A stretch of DNA of 64,000 nt from Cytophagales bacterium (GTDB lineage Bacteria > Bacteroidota > Bacteroidia > Cytophagales > Spirosomataceae). Position numbers and translations under genes: made by a program. Location of the stretch: assembly GCA_013298215.1 (NCBI GenBank), contig JAAFKE010000006.1, positions 35,285-99,284 of the forward strand, in the 5' to 3' direction. A model generated the notes under the pieces. The model was not told the DNA's origin, searched no databases, and saw nothing but the letters and a program-made list of their open reading frames with translations. Within the stretch, counting starts at the first letter, position 1. Every line of letters starts with the position of its first letter. Positions 25,739 through 33,345 of this stretch are shown here, piece by piece.

Positions 25739-27121
25739 ATGTTGCCAATCGTGCTCTTATCCGTTTTCGGAATCGTTGTGTTGTTTCTCGGTTTTTCAAA
25801 ATCGAAAAACATCCTGTTGCCCGCCACCCTACTTTTTTTATTGGTAACACTCATTGCCAATTTTGTGGACTGGAACCACCAATACCTGTATTTCAATGAT
25901 ATGCTGTGGGGCAACAACGCCTCCATGGTTTTTTCGGGCATTGTGCTGCTGTCGGCCTTTTTTGTGGTTGCCCTCACCCGTGGTTTCGAGCAAGAAGGCG
26001 AGGCCGCCCAACCCGCCGAATACTACGGCATCATGCTGTTTTCGTTGGTGGGAGCCATCATGATGATTAGCTACGAAAACCTCATTATTCTTTTTGTTGG
26101 GGTCGAAATCTTGTCGGTCTCTATCTACATTCTCACTGGCAGCGACAAACGCAACCTGCGCTCCAACGAAGCCGCCCTCAAGTATTTTTTAATGGGCGCA
26201 TTTGCCACTGGCATTATGCTCTTCGGCATGGCCTTGATGTACGGAGCCACGGGGTCGTTTGTGATCTCAGATATAAGCGAGATCATTGGCACACGCGCCT
26301 GGAACGAGCAATCTCAGCTACTTTACGCTGGCCTGCTCATGCTCCTCGTTGGTCTGCTGTTCAAAGTCTCGGCCGCTCCGTTCCACTTTTGGACTCCCGA
26401 TGTGTACGATGGCGCACCCACCATCTTTACGGCCTATATGTCCACGATCGTGAAAACGGCGGGGTTTGCGGCCCTGTACCGTTTGCTGGCGGGCTCGTTG
26501 GCGAGTTTGCAAGACTATTGGTTTGCCACCTTGGCCACCATCACCGTTCTTACGCTTTTGGCGGGCAACGTAACGGCGGTTTACCAGACCAGTTTCAAGC
26601 GAATGTTGGCCTACTCGAGCATTTCGCACGCTGGGTATCTGCTCATTGCGCTCACGTCGCTCACGGCAAAATCACAGAGTTCAATTTTATTTTATTCATT
26701 GGCCTACTCACTCTCTACCGTCAGCGCGTTTGGCGTGCTTATACTCGTGAGCCAACAACAGGCGAGCAACAACTACGATGCCTTCAACGGATTGGCCAAA
26801 AAAAATCCATTTTTGGCATTCGTGCTGGCGGTTTCTATGCTGTCGTTGGCGGGCATACCACTCACCGCTGGCTTCATGGGCAAGCTGTTTGTGTTTACTG
26901 ATGCCGCCCAAAAAGGCACAATCTGGCTGCTCGTTGTGGCAATATTGGCCTCGGCCATTGGTATTTACTATTATTTCAGGGTGCTAATAGCCGCCTACTT
27001 CAAAGAAGGAGACCTGGCCACCATCAGAATAGCCCCGTTCTACAAAGTCGTTTTGATAATTGTAACCACCCTTACCATCGTACTTGGGCTGTTTCCTGAC
27101 TTAGTCCTCCAATTAGTTTAG
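25739..27121 (+). CDS. nuoN: NADH-quinone oxidoreductase subunit N
   Basis: 460 residues, the third antiporter-like subunit of complex I. Typical blocks: FVGVEILSVSIYILTGSDKR, KVSAAPFHFWTPDVYDGAPT, KRMLAYSSISHAGYLLIAL and PLTAGFMGKLFVFTDA. It is the last gene of nuoKLMN. No rho-independent terminator is seen after it; the following small lipoprotein gene has its own promoter. Confidence 0.97.
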   Translation: MLPIVLLSVFGIVVLFLGFSKSKNILLPATLLFLLVTLIANFVDWNHQYLYFNDMLWGNNASMVFSGIVLLSAFFVVALTRGFEQEGEAAQPAEYYGIMLFSLVGAIMMISYENLIILFVGVEILSVSIYILTGSDKRNLRSNEAALKYFLMGAFATGIMLFGMALMYGATGSFVISDISEIIGTRAWNEQSQLLYAGLLMLLVGLLFKVSAAPFHFWTPDVYDGAPTIFTAYMSTIVKTAGFAALYRLLAGSLASLQDYWFATLATITVLTLLAGNVTAVYQTSFKRMLAYSSISHAGYLLIALTSLTAKSQSSILFYSLAYSLSTVSAFGVLILVSQQQASNNYDAFNGLAKKNPFLAFVLAVSMLSLAGIPLTAGFMGKLFVFTDAAQKGTIWLLVVAILASAIGIYYYFRVLIAAYFKEGDLATIRIAPFYKVVLIIVTTLTIVLGLFPDLVLQLV

Positions 27122-27190
27122 GACAATTTCAATACTATAAGTTGTGTTACTATGAATTTTAATATTTCTTTAATTTATTTTTAAGAAATA

Positions 27191-27222
27191 CTTGCATAAC
27201 CAGAAACAGCGCAATATCTTTG
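27191..27222 (+). promoter_or_regulatory. Bacteroidota-type promoter of the small lipoprotein gene
   Basis: CTTG at 27191-27194 (three of four bases of the -33 box), 20-nt spacer, then TATCTTTG at 27215-27222, a full match to TAnnTTTG. Predicted start near 27229; the leader to the ATG at 27254 is about 25 nt. Confidence 0.65.
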
Positions 27223-27253
27223 CAACGTCATTAAAATAAAAACTCCCAAGACA

Positions 27254-27430
27254 ATGAAAAAAGTATTAGCAATTGCATTCGTATTCGGCATGGTAGCATT
27301 AACTTCATGCGGTGGCAAGAAAGCCGAAGAAACAACAACTGACACTACTGCCGTAGCTGCCCCAGACACTATGTCTATGGACACTACTGCCGTTGATACA
27401 GCTGCCGTTGATACAGCTGCTACTAAGTAA
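27254..27430 (+). CDS. Small acidic Thr/Asp-rich lipoprotein
   Basis: 58 residues. The signal is MKKVLAIAFVFGMVALTSCG, with lipobox LTSC and the acylated Cys at 19. The mature part is low-complexity, built from DTTAV and DTAAV units with short direct repeats in the DNA (GTTGATACAGCTGCC twice). It has its own promoter and a strong terminator, so it is a monocistronic, probably highly expressed gene. Short lipoproteins of this type are frequent in Bacteroidota and have no assigned role. Confidence 0.85.
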   Translation: MKKVLAIAFVFGMVALTSCGGKKAEETTTDTTAVAAPDTMSMDTTAVDTAAVDTAATK

Positions 27431-27451
27431 TCTTAGTTAGTACGTGCAAAT

Positions 27452-27483
27452 AAAAAAAGCCCCACTCGCGTGGGGCTTTTTTT
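27452..27483 (+). terminator. Rho-independent terminator after the small lipoprotein gene
   Basis: A7 tract, then GCCCCAC, short loop TCGC, GTGGGGC and T7. The stem is fully paired, and the flanking A and T tracts make it usable in both directions; it also separates the convergent OMP gene at 27528. Confidence 0.92.
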
Positions 27484-27527
27484 GTGCATAGCAGCCAAGA
27501 TTCGATTGGTCGACGTACCAAAAAATA

Positions 27528-28724
27528 CTACTTTTTGAGAACGTATTGCAACGACAACGACGGTGCGAAACTCAAGTTGAGACCCGCCGTAGCGCTGCGG
27601 GCGGTTGTACCGAGGTTCACACTGCTGGTGTGGGTGATGCCGCCGATACTGCCCTCAATTATAAAACGTTCGTCAATCAAATAAGCAACGCCAACCAATG
27701 CACTCACCGAAAGCACGTTCGATTTGTCTAAAAAAGTTGTAGCTCCTGCCGCATTTTTGTACTCGATCTCCGACCGTGTGATGCCCGCTCCCACCGACAC
27801 AAAGGGTGTAAACTGGTTGGCCGATGAGTAATATTTCAAGCTCAGTCCAGTAGAGTAGCCGCGTTCGAGGTAATTGCCCGTCGAAGATGCCGTTATGGTT
27901 CTGCTTCGGTCCTTGCGGTCGCCGAATGAACCAGTAAAAGACAAGCTCAACACGGTGCGGTCGGCCACAAAATACCCCACAGAGGGCGTAATAAACCAGG
28001 CCGTTCGGTCGTCTCCGTCGCTCGAAATAGCACTGCCAGTGGGCGCACTGAGGTCGTTGTTGTTGCTTTGGCCGCCCACCGAAAAACCGCCACCCACCAC
28101 AACGCCCCCCCGCGACAGTTGCCCAGAGCTGCTTTTTTCGGTTACTGGTTTTGCACCAGCCCAGTAGGTCACGCCCACGCCCACAGTTCGGAAGGTAACG
28201 GGCCAACTGCGCGAGGTAAGTTGGGCATCAATCGACCAGTTGGTTCCCACAAAATAAACAATACCCGCCTGAAATTGCGGAAAAACTTCATAGTTCGACG
28301 CATCTACCGTGCGGGTGTCGGTGGCACTCGAGGTGGTAATTTTCTGGCTAAAACGGCTGAAACCTACCCCACCGCCCGCGTAGCCCCAAAGGCGGTATTT
28401 GCCAAAATAGTACCGGGCAAAAGCCGACGCGCCAATGGTATTATTGCCCAAACGGTTGATTTCTGCGTTGGATGCCTTATTTTTGGTATTCTCGGAAATA
28501 GTGCCGTATGACAATGATCCGCCCACGGCCAGTTGGTCGCTGACAAAAAAGCCAGCCTGCGTGCCTACCGAAAAATTTGTGTTGCTGAGTGTGCCCGTTA
28601 GGTTATTAACATCGCGCTTGGTGGAATTGAGACCCAAATTGCCCGACAAAAAAGAGCGCGCAATCTGCGATTGGGCATTAAAACCCAAAAGTGCAATTAA
28701 AATGGCAATTGAAAACTTATTCAT
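27528..28724 (-). CDS. Outer-membrane protein with two tandem small beta-barrel domains
   Basis: 398 residues with a signal peptide (FSIAILIALLGFNAQSQ). The sequence is glycine- and aromatic-rich with alternating strands, and falls into two similar halves. Residues about 25-190 (FLSGNLGLNSTKRD, AGFFVSDQLAVGGSLSYG) and 210-398 (GVVVGGGFSVGGQSN, VGYFVADRTVLSLSFTGSFG) each resemble an OmpW/OmpA-like eight-stranded barrel (outer membrane protein beta-barrel family). The C-terminus LSFAPSLSLQYVLKK does not end in Phe. The function is unknown. Convergent with the small lipoprotein gene, divergent from the acyltransferase. Confidence 0.8.
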   Translation of the reverse strand: MNKFSIAILIALLGFNAQSQIARSFLSGNLGLNSTKRDVNNLTGTLSNTNFSVGTQAGFFVSDQLAVGGSLSYGTISENTKNKASNAEINRLGNNTIGASAFARYYFGKYRLWGYAGGGVGFSRFSQKITTSSATDTRTVDASNYEVFPQFQAGIVYFVGTNWSIDAQLTSRSWPVTFRTVGVGVTYWAGAKPVTEKSSSGQLSRGGVVVGGGFSVGGQSNNNDLSAPTGSAISSDGDDRTAWFITPSVGYFVADRTVLSLSFTGSFGDRKDRSRTITASSTGNYLERGYSTGLSLKYYSSANQFTPFVSVGAGITRSEIEYKNAAGATTFLDKSNVLSVSALVGVAYLIDERFIIEGSIGGITHTSSVNLGTTARSATAGLNLSFAPSLSLQYVLKK

Positions 28725-28855
28725 AATTAGGTTGGTTTGATAAATGATCGAATCTCAATGAAATACACGCATCAAGACCATTTTGTTTACATTGTTTGAC
28801 TAATGTACGAACGAAAAGTGACTGATAGATTAACAAATAATAAAAAAAACGGTGA

Positions 28856-29749
28856 ATGATTTACTACTTAACTGCCTCGGTATACTACATTTTTTTGGTC
28901 CCCATTTCATTATTACCACTTTGGATGCTTTATAAAATATCGGACGGCCTGGCTTGGTTGCTGTATAGGGTTGTAAAATACCGAAAAAGAGTAATTGAGG
29001 AAGGAATGCGGCGGTCGTTTCCTGGCAAAACCGATGCCGAGATCCAAGCCGATACGTACCGTTTTTACCAGCACCTGTCCGATCTGCTGGTAGAAAGTAT
29101 CAAGAATTTTACCATCAAAAAAGAGGATGCCCTACCCCGCCTACACTGCAAAAACCCCGAACTAATCGACGCGTTTGCCAAACAGGGGCGCAGCATTATC
29201 ATTGCGGCGGGGCATTACAACAATTTTGAGTTTGTAGTTTACGCCATCAGTCAGCTCATTAAACACACACCCAGAGGGCTTTATATGCCACTGGCGAACC
29301 GTTTCTTCGACCAAAAAATAGCGCAGAGCCGCAGTGCGTTGGGGTTTCAGCTGGTTCCGAAACAAAAATTGAAAAAATTCTTTGAGATCGATCCCTCCCA
29401 AAACCCCGTGGCCTTGTTGTTTGCCATGGACCAAGCACCCACCGACCCCGCAAAAGCCCACTGGATGATGTTCCTCAACCAAGAAACGGGCGTGCAGTTT
29501 GGCACCGAAAAATATGCCAAAACCTACGACTTACCAGTGGTTTATGGGCGCATACACAAAGAAAAAAGGGGCGTATATAGTTTTGAGTTTGAGCTCATTA
29601 CGGCCAACCCGCGCCAAGAACCTGCTGGCATGATTACCGAAAGAATGACGCGCCTGCTCGAGGCCGACATTGTGGCCAAACCCGCCTATTGGCTCTGGAG
29701 CCACCGCCGCTGGAAGCACGCACGCCCCCCGCAAATGGTGCTGAATTAG
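28856..29749 (+). CDS. Lipid A biosynthesis acyltransferase (LpxL/HtrB family)
   Basis: 297 residues. An N-terminal membrane segment (YYIFLVPISLLPLWMLYKI) is followed by the acyltransferase core with the catalytic motif AAGHYNNFEF (H-x4-E at about residues 120-124). Further blocks are DQAPTDPAKAHWMMFLNQET and a C-terminal AYWLWSHRRWKHARP, all typical of LpxL-type late acyltransferases adding secondary acyl chains to lipid A at the inner membrane. It fits the kdsA and kdsD genes elsewhere in the window. Convergent with the hypothetical gene 13 bp downstream. Confidence 0.9.
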   Translation: MIYYLTASVYYIFLVPISLLPLWMLYKISDGLAWLLYRVVKYRKRVIEEGMRRSFPGKTDAEIQADTYRFYQHLSDLLVESIKNFTIKKEDALPRLHCKNPELIDAFAKQGRSIIIAAGHYNNFEFVVYAISQLIKHTPRGLYMPLANRFFDQKIAQSRSALGFQLVPKQKLKKFFEIDPSQNPVALLFAMDQAPTDPAKAHWMMFLNQETGVQFGTEKYAKTYDLPVVYGRIHKEKRGVYSFEFELITANPRQEPAGMITERMTRLLEADIVAKPAYWLWSHRRWKHARPPQMVLN

Positions 29750-29762
29750 CGAGAATACGGCC

Positions 29763-30587
29763 TTATTTTAGTAACAATAAAAATTTTATGTTGCCGCTGT
29801 TCCACACTTTTCTAAACCCATTCTGGTTCAAAAACAACGCTGCCTCCGCCCCATTAACTTGGTATTCTTCGGGTATTTGGAGCGGCAAGCGGTGCGGATA
29901 GTACCGCGTTTGGGTAGCCATATTCAACCAAAAATACTGAGGATCAGTTACTTCTGAATCTACAAAACCAATTTTTCGGTAGCCGCGTCCGTCCGACCAG
30001 TCGCGGTCGGCGTAGGTCATTAGGTCGTCGGGCTGGTGGTTTTTTATGAAATGCTGGATCAATTTATCGAGCCCACCCACCACCGTGTGGTGGCACTTAT
30101 TGGCAAAGCGCAGGAGCTCGAACGACCGATACGCCTGCCCGCCGCGCAGGCACCTACGCGCACCGCTGAAAGTGGCCACCGCCACCAGGTCGTCTTGCAG
30201 AAACAGTCCGTAGCGCACTTTGCCCAGCACCGACCCTTGGAGGTGGTTGGTTGCTAAAAAAAGATCGGCGGTTGCCTTGTCTATTCGGCGTACCCGTGTT
30301 TTGCGCCCGTGAATCCGTTTCGACTGCCCCAAGAGTGCCAAAATACGGGATTGAACAATGTCTCGGTGCCTTTGCCAACAGTCGCGGTGCAACCGAACGT
30401 GCAGTAGTTCGTCGGCTGGGGCTTGGCCGCTCGCCCCGTCCGAAACGAGGTGAACGGCCAACCGCTTTGCAGCCCACGTAACCACCAAACAGGTATCGGT
30501 CCTGTACAAGTGGGCGTTGGCAGACTGGTTTTGGGTTTCGAGCCAGGCCCACACGCCGGCTTCAAAGTCAGTCAATGCGAAGGGCAT
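29763..30587 (-). CDS. Hypothetical protein with a phage-type Hom-endonuclease-associated domain
   Basis: 274 residues; no enzyme family is certain. The middle part (FLATNHLQGSVLGKVRYGLF, VAVATFSGARR, RSFELLRFANKCHHTVVGGL, DLMTYADRDWSDGRGYRKIG, FWLNMATQTRYYP) follows a pattern I know from phage- and homing-endonuclease-associated proteins of unknown activity. There the NHLQG-like motif and a GNAT-like layout recur. The N-terminal about 110 residues are Arg/His-rich. It is the last gene of a minus-strand operon after ricT (18 bp). The residue pattern argues for an active fold, but I cannot name a reaction. Confidence 0.6.
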   Translation of the reverse strand: MPFALTDFEAGVWAWLETQNQSANAHLYRTDTCLVVTWAAKRLAVHLVSDGASGQAPADELLHVRLHRDCWQRHRDIVQSRILALLGQSKRIHGRKTRVRRIDKATADLFLATNHLQGSVLGKVRYGLFLQDDLVAVATFSGARRCLRGGQAYRSFELLRFANKCHHTVVGGLDKLIQHFIKNHQPDDLMTYADRDWSDGRGYRKIGFVDSEVTDPQYFWLNMATQTRYYPHRLPLQIPEEYQVNGAEAALFLNQNGFRKVWNSGNIKFLLLLK

Positions 30588-30605
30588 TTTACCGTTGTTT
30601 CAGAC

Positions 30606-32039
30606 CTAAACGGCTGGTTTGTCGCCACCACCGTCGGGGCGGGGCTTTCTATTTTTGTTCCAACGGTTGTTCTTTTTCTTGTTGTTAGCAACATTGCCCG
30701 TTGCGGCTTCTGGACTGGTGGTTGCAGCGCTGGGCACAGAGACACTAACCAACGGTTTGGGCTCAGACGCTGGGGCTGCCGCCGCCTGGGCCTTGGCAAC
30801 TGGCTGGTTGCGGTTGTTGCGCTGGTTGTCGTTGGTTTTTTTTGTAGCGTTGGGCTGGTTTGGGCGCGGTGCGGTGCTTTTGGCGTTGGCGGGTTGCTCG
30901 CGGTTTGCGGGGCGGTTGCTACCACTGCCTTTCTTATTATTGCGGTTTCGTTTGTCAAACCGATCCAAATCAGTGTTGGGTGCGTTGGCAACTTTGGGCT
31001 CTTTTACCAACACCACCTCCAATTCTTCCAACGAATCGGGCAGGATTCCTTGCTTATTCATGTCTAAAATCTCGCGCACGCGCACGGCGGGAATCGGGTG
31101 CCAATTGCTCATGTCCGACTCGTAGCCAAACCACAAAATTTTGCGAAAGATATCCGTTTTCAACAAAACAGCCTTTCCCTTGGCCGTTTTTAGGGGTTCG
31201 TCCACGGCAGGAATCTCGCGCAGGGCATCGACATACGTTTCGAGTTCGTAGTTTAGGCAGCATTTTAGCCGCCCACACTGCCCCGATAACTTGGTAGGAT
31301 TGAGCGACAGGTTCTGGTAGCGCGCCGCCGAGGTTGTTATGTTTTTAAAATCGGTGAGCCAAGTTGAGCAGCAAAGCTCGCGGCCGCAAGCCCCAATACC
31401 TCCAATGCGGCCAGCCTCCTGGCGCAGGTTGATCTGCTTCATCTCGACCCGAATCTTGAACTCGGAAGCCAGTAATTTGATGAGCTCCCGAAAATCGACG
31501 CGGTCTTCGGACGAGTAATAAAAAACTGCCTTGGTATTGTCAGACTGGTACTCAACGTCCGACACTTTCATATTTACCTTTTGCTGGCGCACGATCTCGC
31601 GCGTTCGGTACATCGTCGGCAGGTCTCGGGCAATGGCCTGGGTGTGTTTTTCGAGGTCTTTGTTGGTCGCTATTCGGTAGATACCCTTGAGTTCTTCGTT
31701 GTTTTTGATGTTTTTGCGTTGAATTTGCAAACGCACCAACTCGCCCTGCAACGACACCATGCCCACGTGCGACCCAGTAGGCATTTCTACGACCACAAAG
31801 TCGCCAGTCGTTAGGTTTATGTTGTTGGTGTTGCGGTAGTATTCTTTGCGCCCACCTTTAAACTTAACCTCCACCACGTCGAAACGCTCCGCCACCGGAA
31901 CGTCCATGTTAGAAAGCCAATCGAAGACGTTCATTTTGTTGCAGCCACCAGTGCCACAAGTACCGTTACTTTTGCAACCGGCCACTTCGCCCGCCACTGT
32001 GGTGCCGCAGCCGCCCGTTGTGCATGATTTACACGACAT
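30606..32039 (-). CDS. ricT: PSP1/RicT (YaaT)-family protein with Cys-rich N-terminus
   Basis: 477 residues. The N-terminus has six cysteines in the first 33 residues (MSCKSCTTGGCG and further on). The PSP1 domain (about 90-330) includes YYSSEDRVDFRELIKLLASEF, RIGGIGACGRELCCSTWL and SGQCGRLKCCLNYELE, with conserved Cys that bind an iron-sulfur cluster in RicT complexes. The C-terminal about 130 residues are low-complexity Asn/Pro/Ala/Lys-rich. In Firmicutes RicT affects RNA processing with RicA and RicF; Bacteroidota homologues are less studied. It lies in the operon recQ-purD-ricT. Confidence 0.88.
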   Translation of the reverse strand: MSCKSCTTGGCGTTVAGEVAGCKSNGTCGTGGCNKMNVFDWLSNMDVPVAERFDVVEVKFKGGRKEYYRNTNNINLTTGDFVVVEMPTGSHVGMVSLQGELVRLQIQRKNIKNNEELKGIYRIATNKDLEKHTQAIARDLPTMYRTREIVRQQKVNMKVSDVEYQSDNTKAVFYYSSEDRVDFRELIKLLASEFKIRVEMKQINLRQEAGRIGGIGACGRELCCSTWLTDFKNITTSAARYQNLSLNPTKLSGQCGRLKCCLNYELETYVDALREIPAVDEPLKTAKGKAVLLKTDIFRKILWFGYESDMSNWHPIPAVRVREILDMNKQGILPDSLEELEVVLVKEPKVANAPNTDLDRFDKRNRNNKKGSGSNRPANREQPANAKSTAPRPNQPNATKKTNDNQRNNRNQPVAKAQAAAAPASEPKPLVSVSVPSAATTSPEAATGNVANNKKKNNRWNKNRKPRPDGGGDKPAV

Positions 32040-32050
32040 AATTTTAGTTA

Positions 32051-33340
32051 TTAATCTTTCAGCCTGATTAAATCGAGGCCGATGTCTTTTCGATAATATT
32101 TTCCCTTAAACTGCACAATTCCTGCCGCCTTTTGGGATTTTCTAATTGCATTTTCGAGCGAATTGGCCATGCCTGTCACGGCCACGACCCGTCCACCGTT
32201 GGTTAAAACGACGTTTTGTCCATTTAATTTTGTACCCGCATGAAAAGCCAGCACCTCGTCGAGCTTACCTAATTCTGTGATGGTGTCTCCTTTGGGGTAT
32301 TCGCCAGGATATCCTTTGGCCACCACCACGGTAGCAACGGCAGTTTGAGCCGACACACTCAGTTCTGCGTTGGCCAGGTTTTGGGTGGCCGCCGCTTGAA
32401 GCAACGCCACAAAATCTGACTGTATTCGGGGCAGCACCACCTCGGTTTCGGGGTCGCCCATTCGGCAATTGTACTCAATCACTTGGGGTTCGCCTTTTAC
32501 GTTCATCAAACCCACAAAAATAAAACCAACGTAAGCAATACCCTCGGCTTGCAGGCCCGCAAGGGTTGGTTTCACTACCTTTTCTTCTACTTTTTTGAGG
32601 AAAGCTGCGTCGGCAAATGCCACCGGCGATACCGCCCCCATGCCACCCGTGTTGGGGCCCAAATCGCCCTCACCGATTCGTTTGTAGTCTTTGGCTTCGG
32701 GCAGCATCTTGTAGCTAACGCCGTCGGTCAGCACAAAAACCGACAGCTCAATTCCCTTCAGAAACTGCTCTACCACCACCTTACTGCCCGCTTCGCCAAA
32801 TTTGTGGGCCACGAGCATATCGAGTAGCGTTTCTTTGGCCTGTTGGTGCGTTTCGGCAATAACCACGCCCTTTCCTGCGGCCAAGCCGTCGGCTTTGAGA
32901 ACAACGGGCAGGGTATGGGCGCTTAAATAAGTAAACCCTTCGGCCATGGTTTGGGCGGTAAACGTGCGCGACGCCGCCGTTGGGATTCCGTACTTTTGCA
33001 TAAAAGTTTTGGAAAAATCCTTACTCCCCTCCAATTGTGCGCCCCTGGCATCGGGCCCCACCACCAGCACGTGTTGCAGGGCCGGCTTGGACTTAAAAAA
33101 ATCGACGATGCCGTTCACCAGCGGCTCCTCGGGGCCAACCAACACCAGACCGATGTTGTGTTCAGAAACAGCCCGCTCAATGGCCTCAAAATCGTTGTAG
33201 GATATTGGTAAATTAATGCCAATGGCGGCCGTGCCAGCATTGCCTGGGGCCACGTAGAGTTTTTCGCAAAGGGGGCTTTGGGCTATCTTCCACGCAAAGG
33301 CGTGTTCGCGGCCACCCGACCCAAGTATTAATATGTGCAT
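32051..33340 (-). CDS. purD: Phosphoribosylamine-glycine ligase
   Basis: 429 residues. It joins glycine to phosphoribosylamine using ATP in purine synthesis. ATP-grasp features: ILGSGGREHAFAWKIAQSP at the start, KADGLAAGKGVVIAE, FIFVGLMNVKGEPQVIEYNC and RMGDPETEVVLPRIQSD. Standard length. It lies 5 bp after recQ and 11 bp before ricT. Confidence 0.97.
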   Translation of the reverse strand: MHILILGSGGREHAFAWKIAQSPLCEKLYVAPGNAGTAAIGINLPISYNDFEAIERAVSEHNIGLVLVGPEEPLVNGIVDFFKSKPALQHVLVVGPDARGAQLEGSKDFSKTFMQKYGIPTAASRTFTAQTMAEGFTYLSAHTLPVVLKADGLAAGKGVVIAETHQQAKETLLDMLVAHKFGEAGSKVVVEQFLKGIELSVFVLTDGVSYKMLPEAKDYKRIGEGDLGPNTGGMGAVSPVAFADAAFLKKVEEKVVKPTLAGLQAEGIAYVGFIFVGLMNVKGEPQVIEYNCRMGDPETEVVLPRIQSDFVALLQAAATQNLANAELSVSAQTAVATVVVAKGYPGEYPKGDTITELGKLDEVLAFHAGTKLNGQNVVLTNGGRVVAVTGMANSLENAIRKSQKAAGIVQFKGKYYRKDIGLDLIRLKD

Positions 33341-33345
33341 AAACG

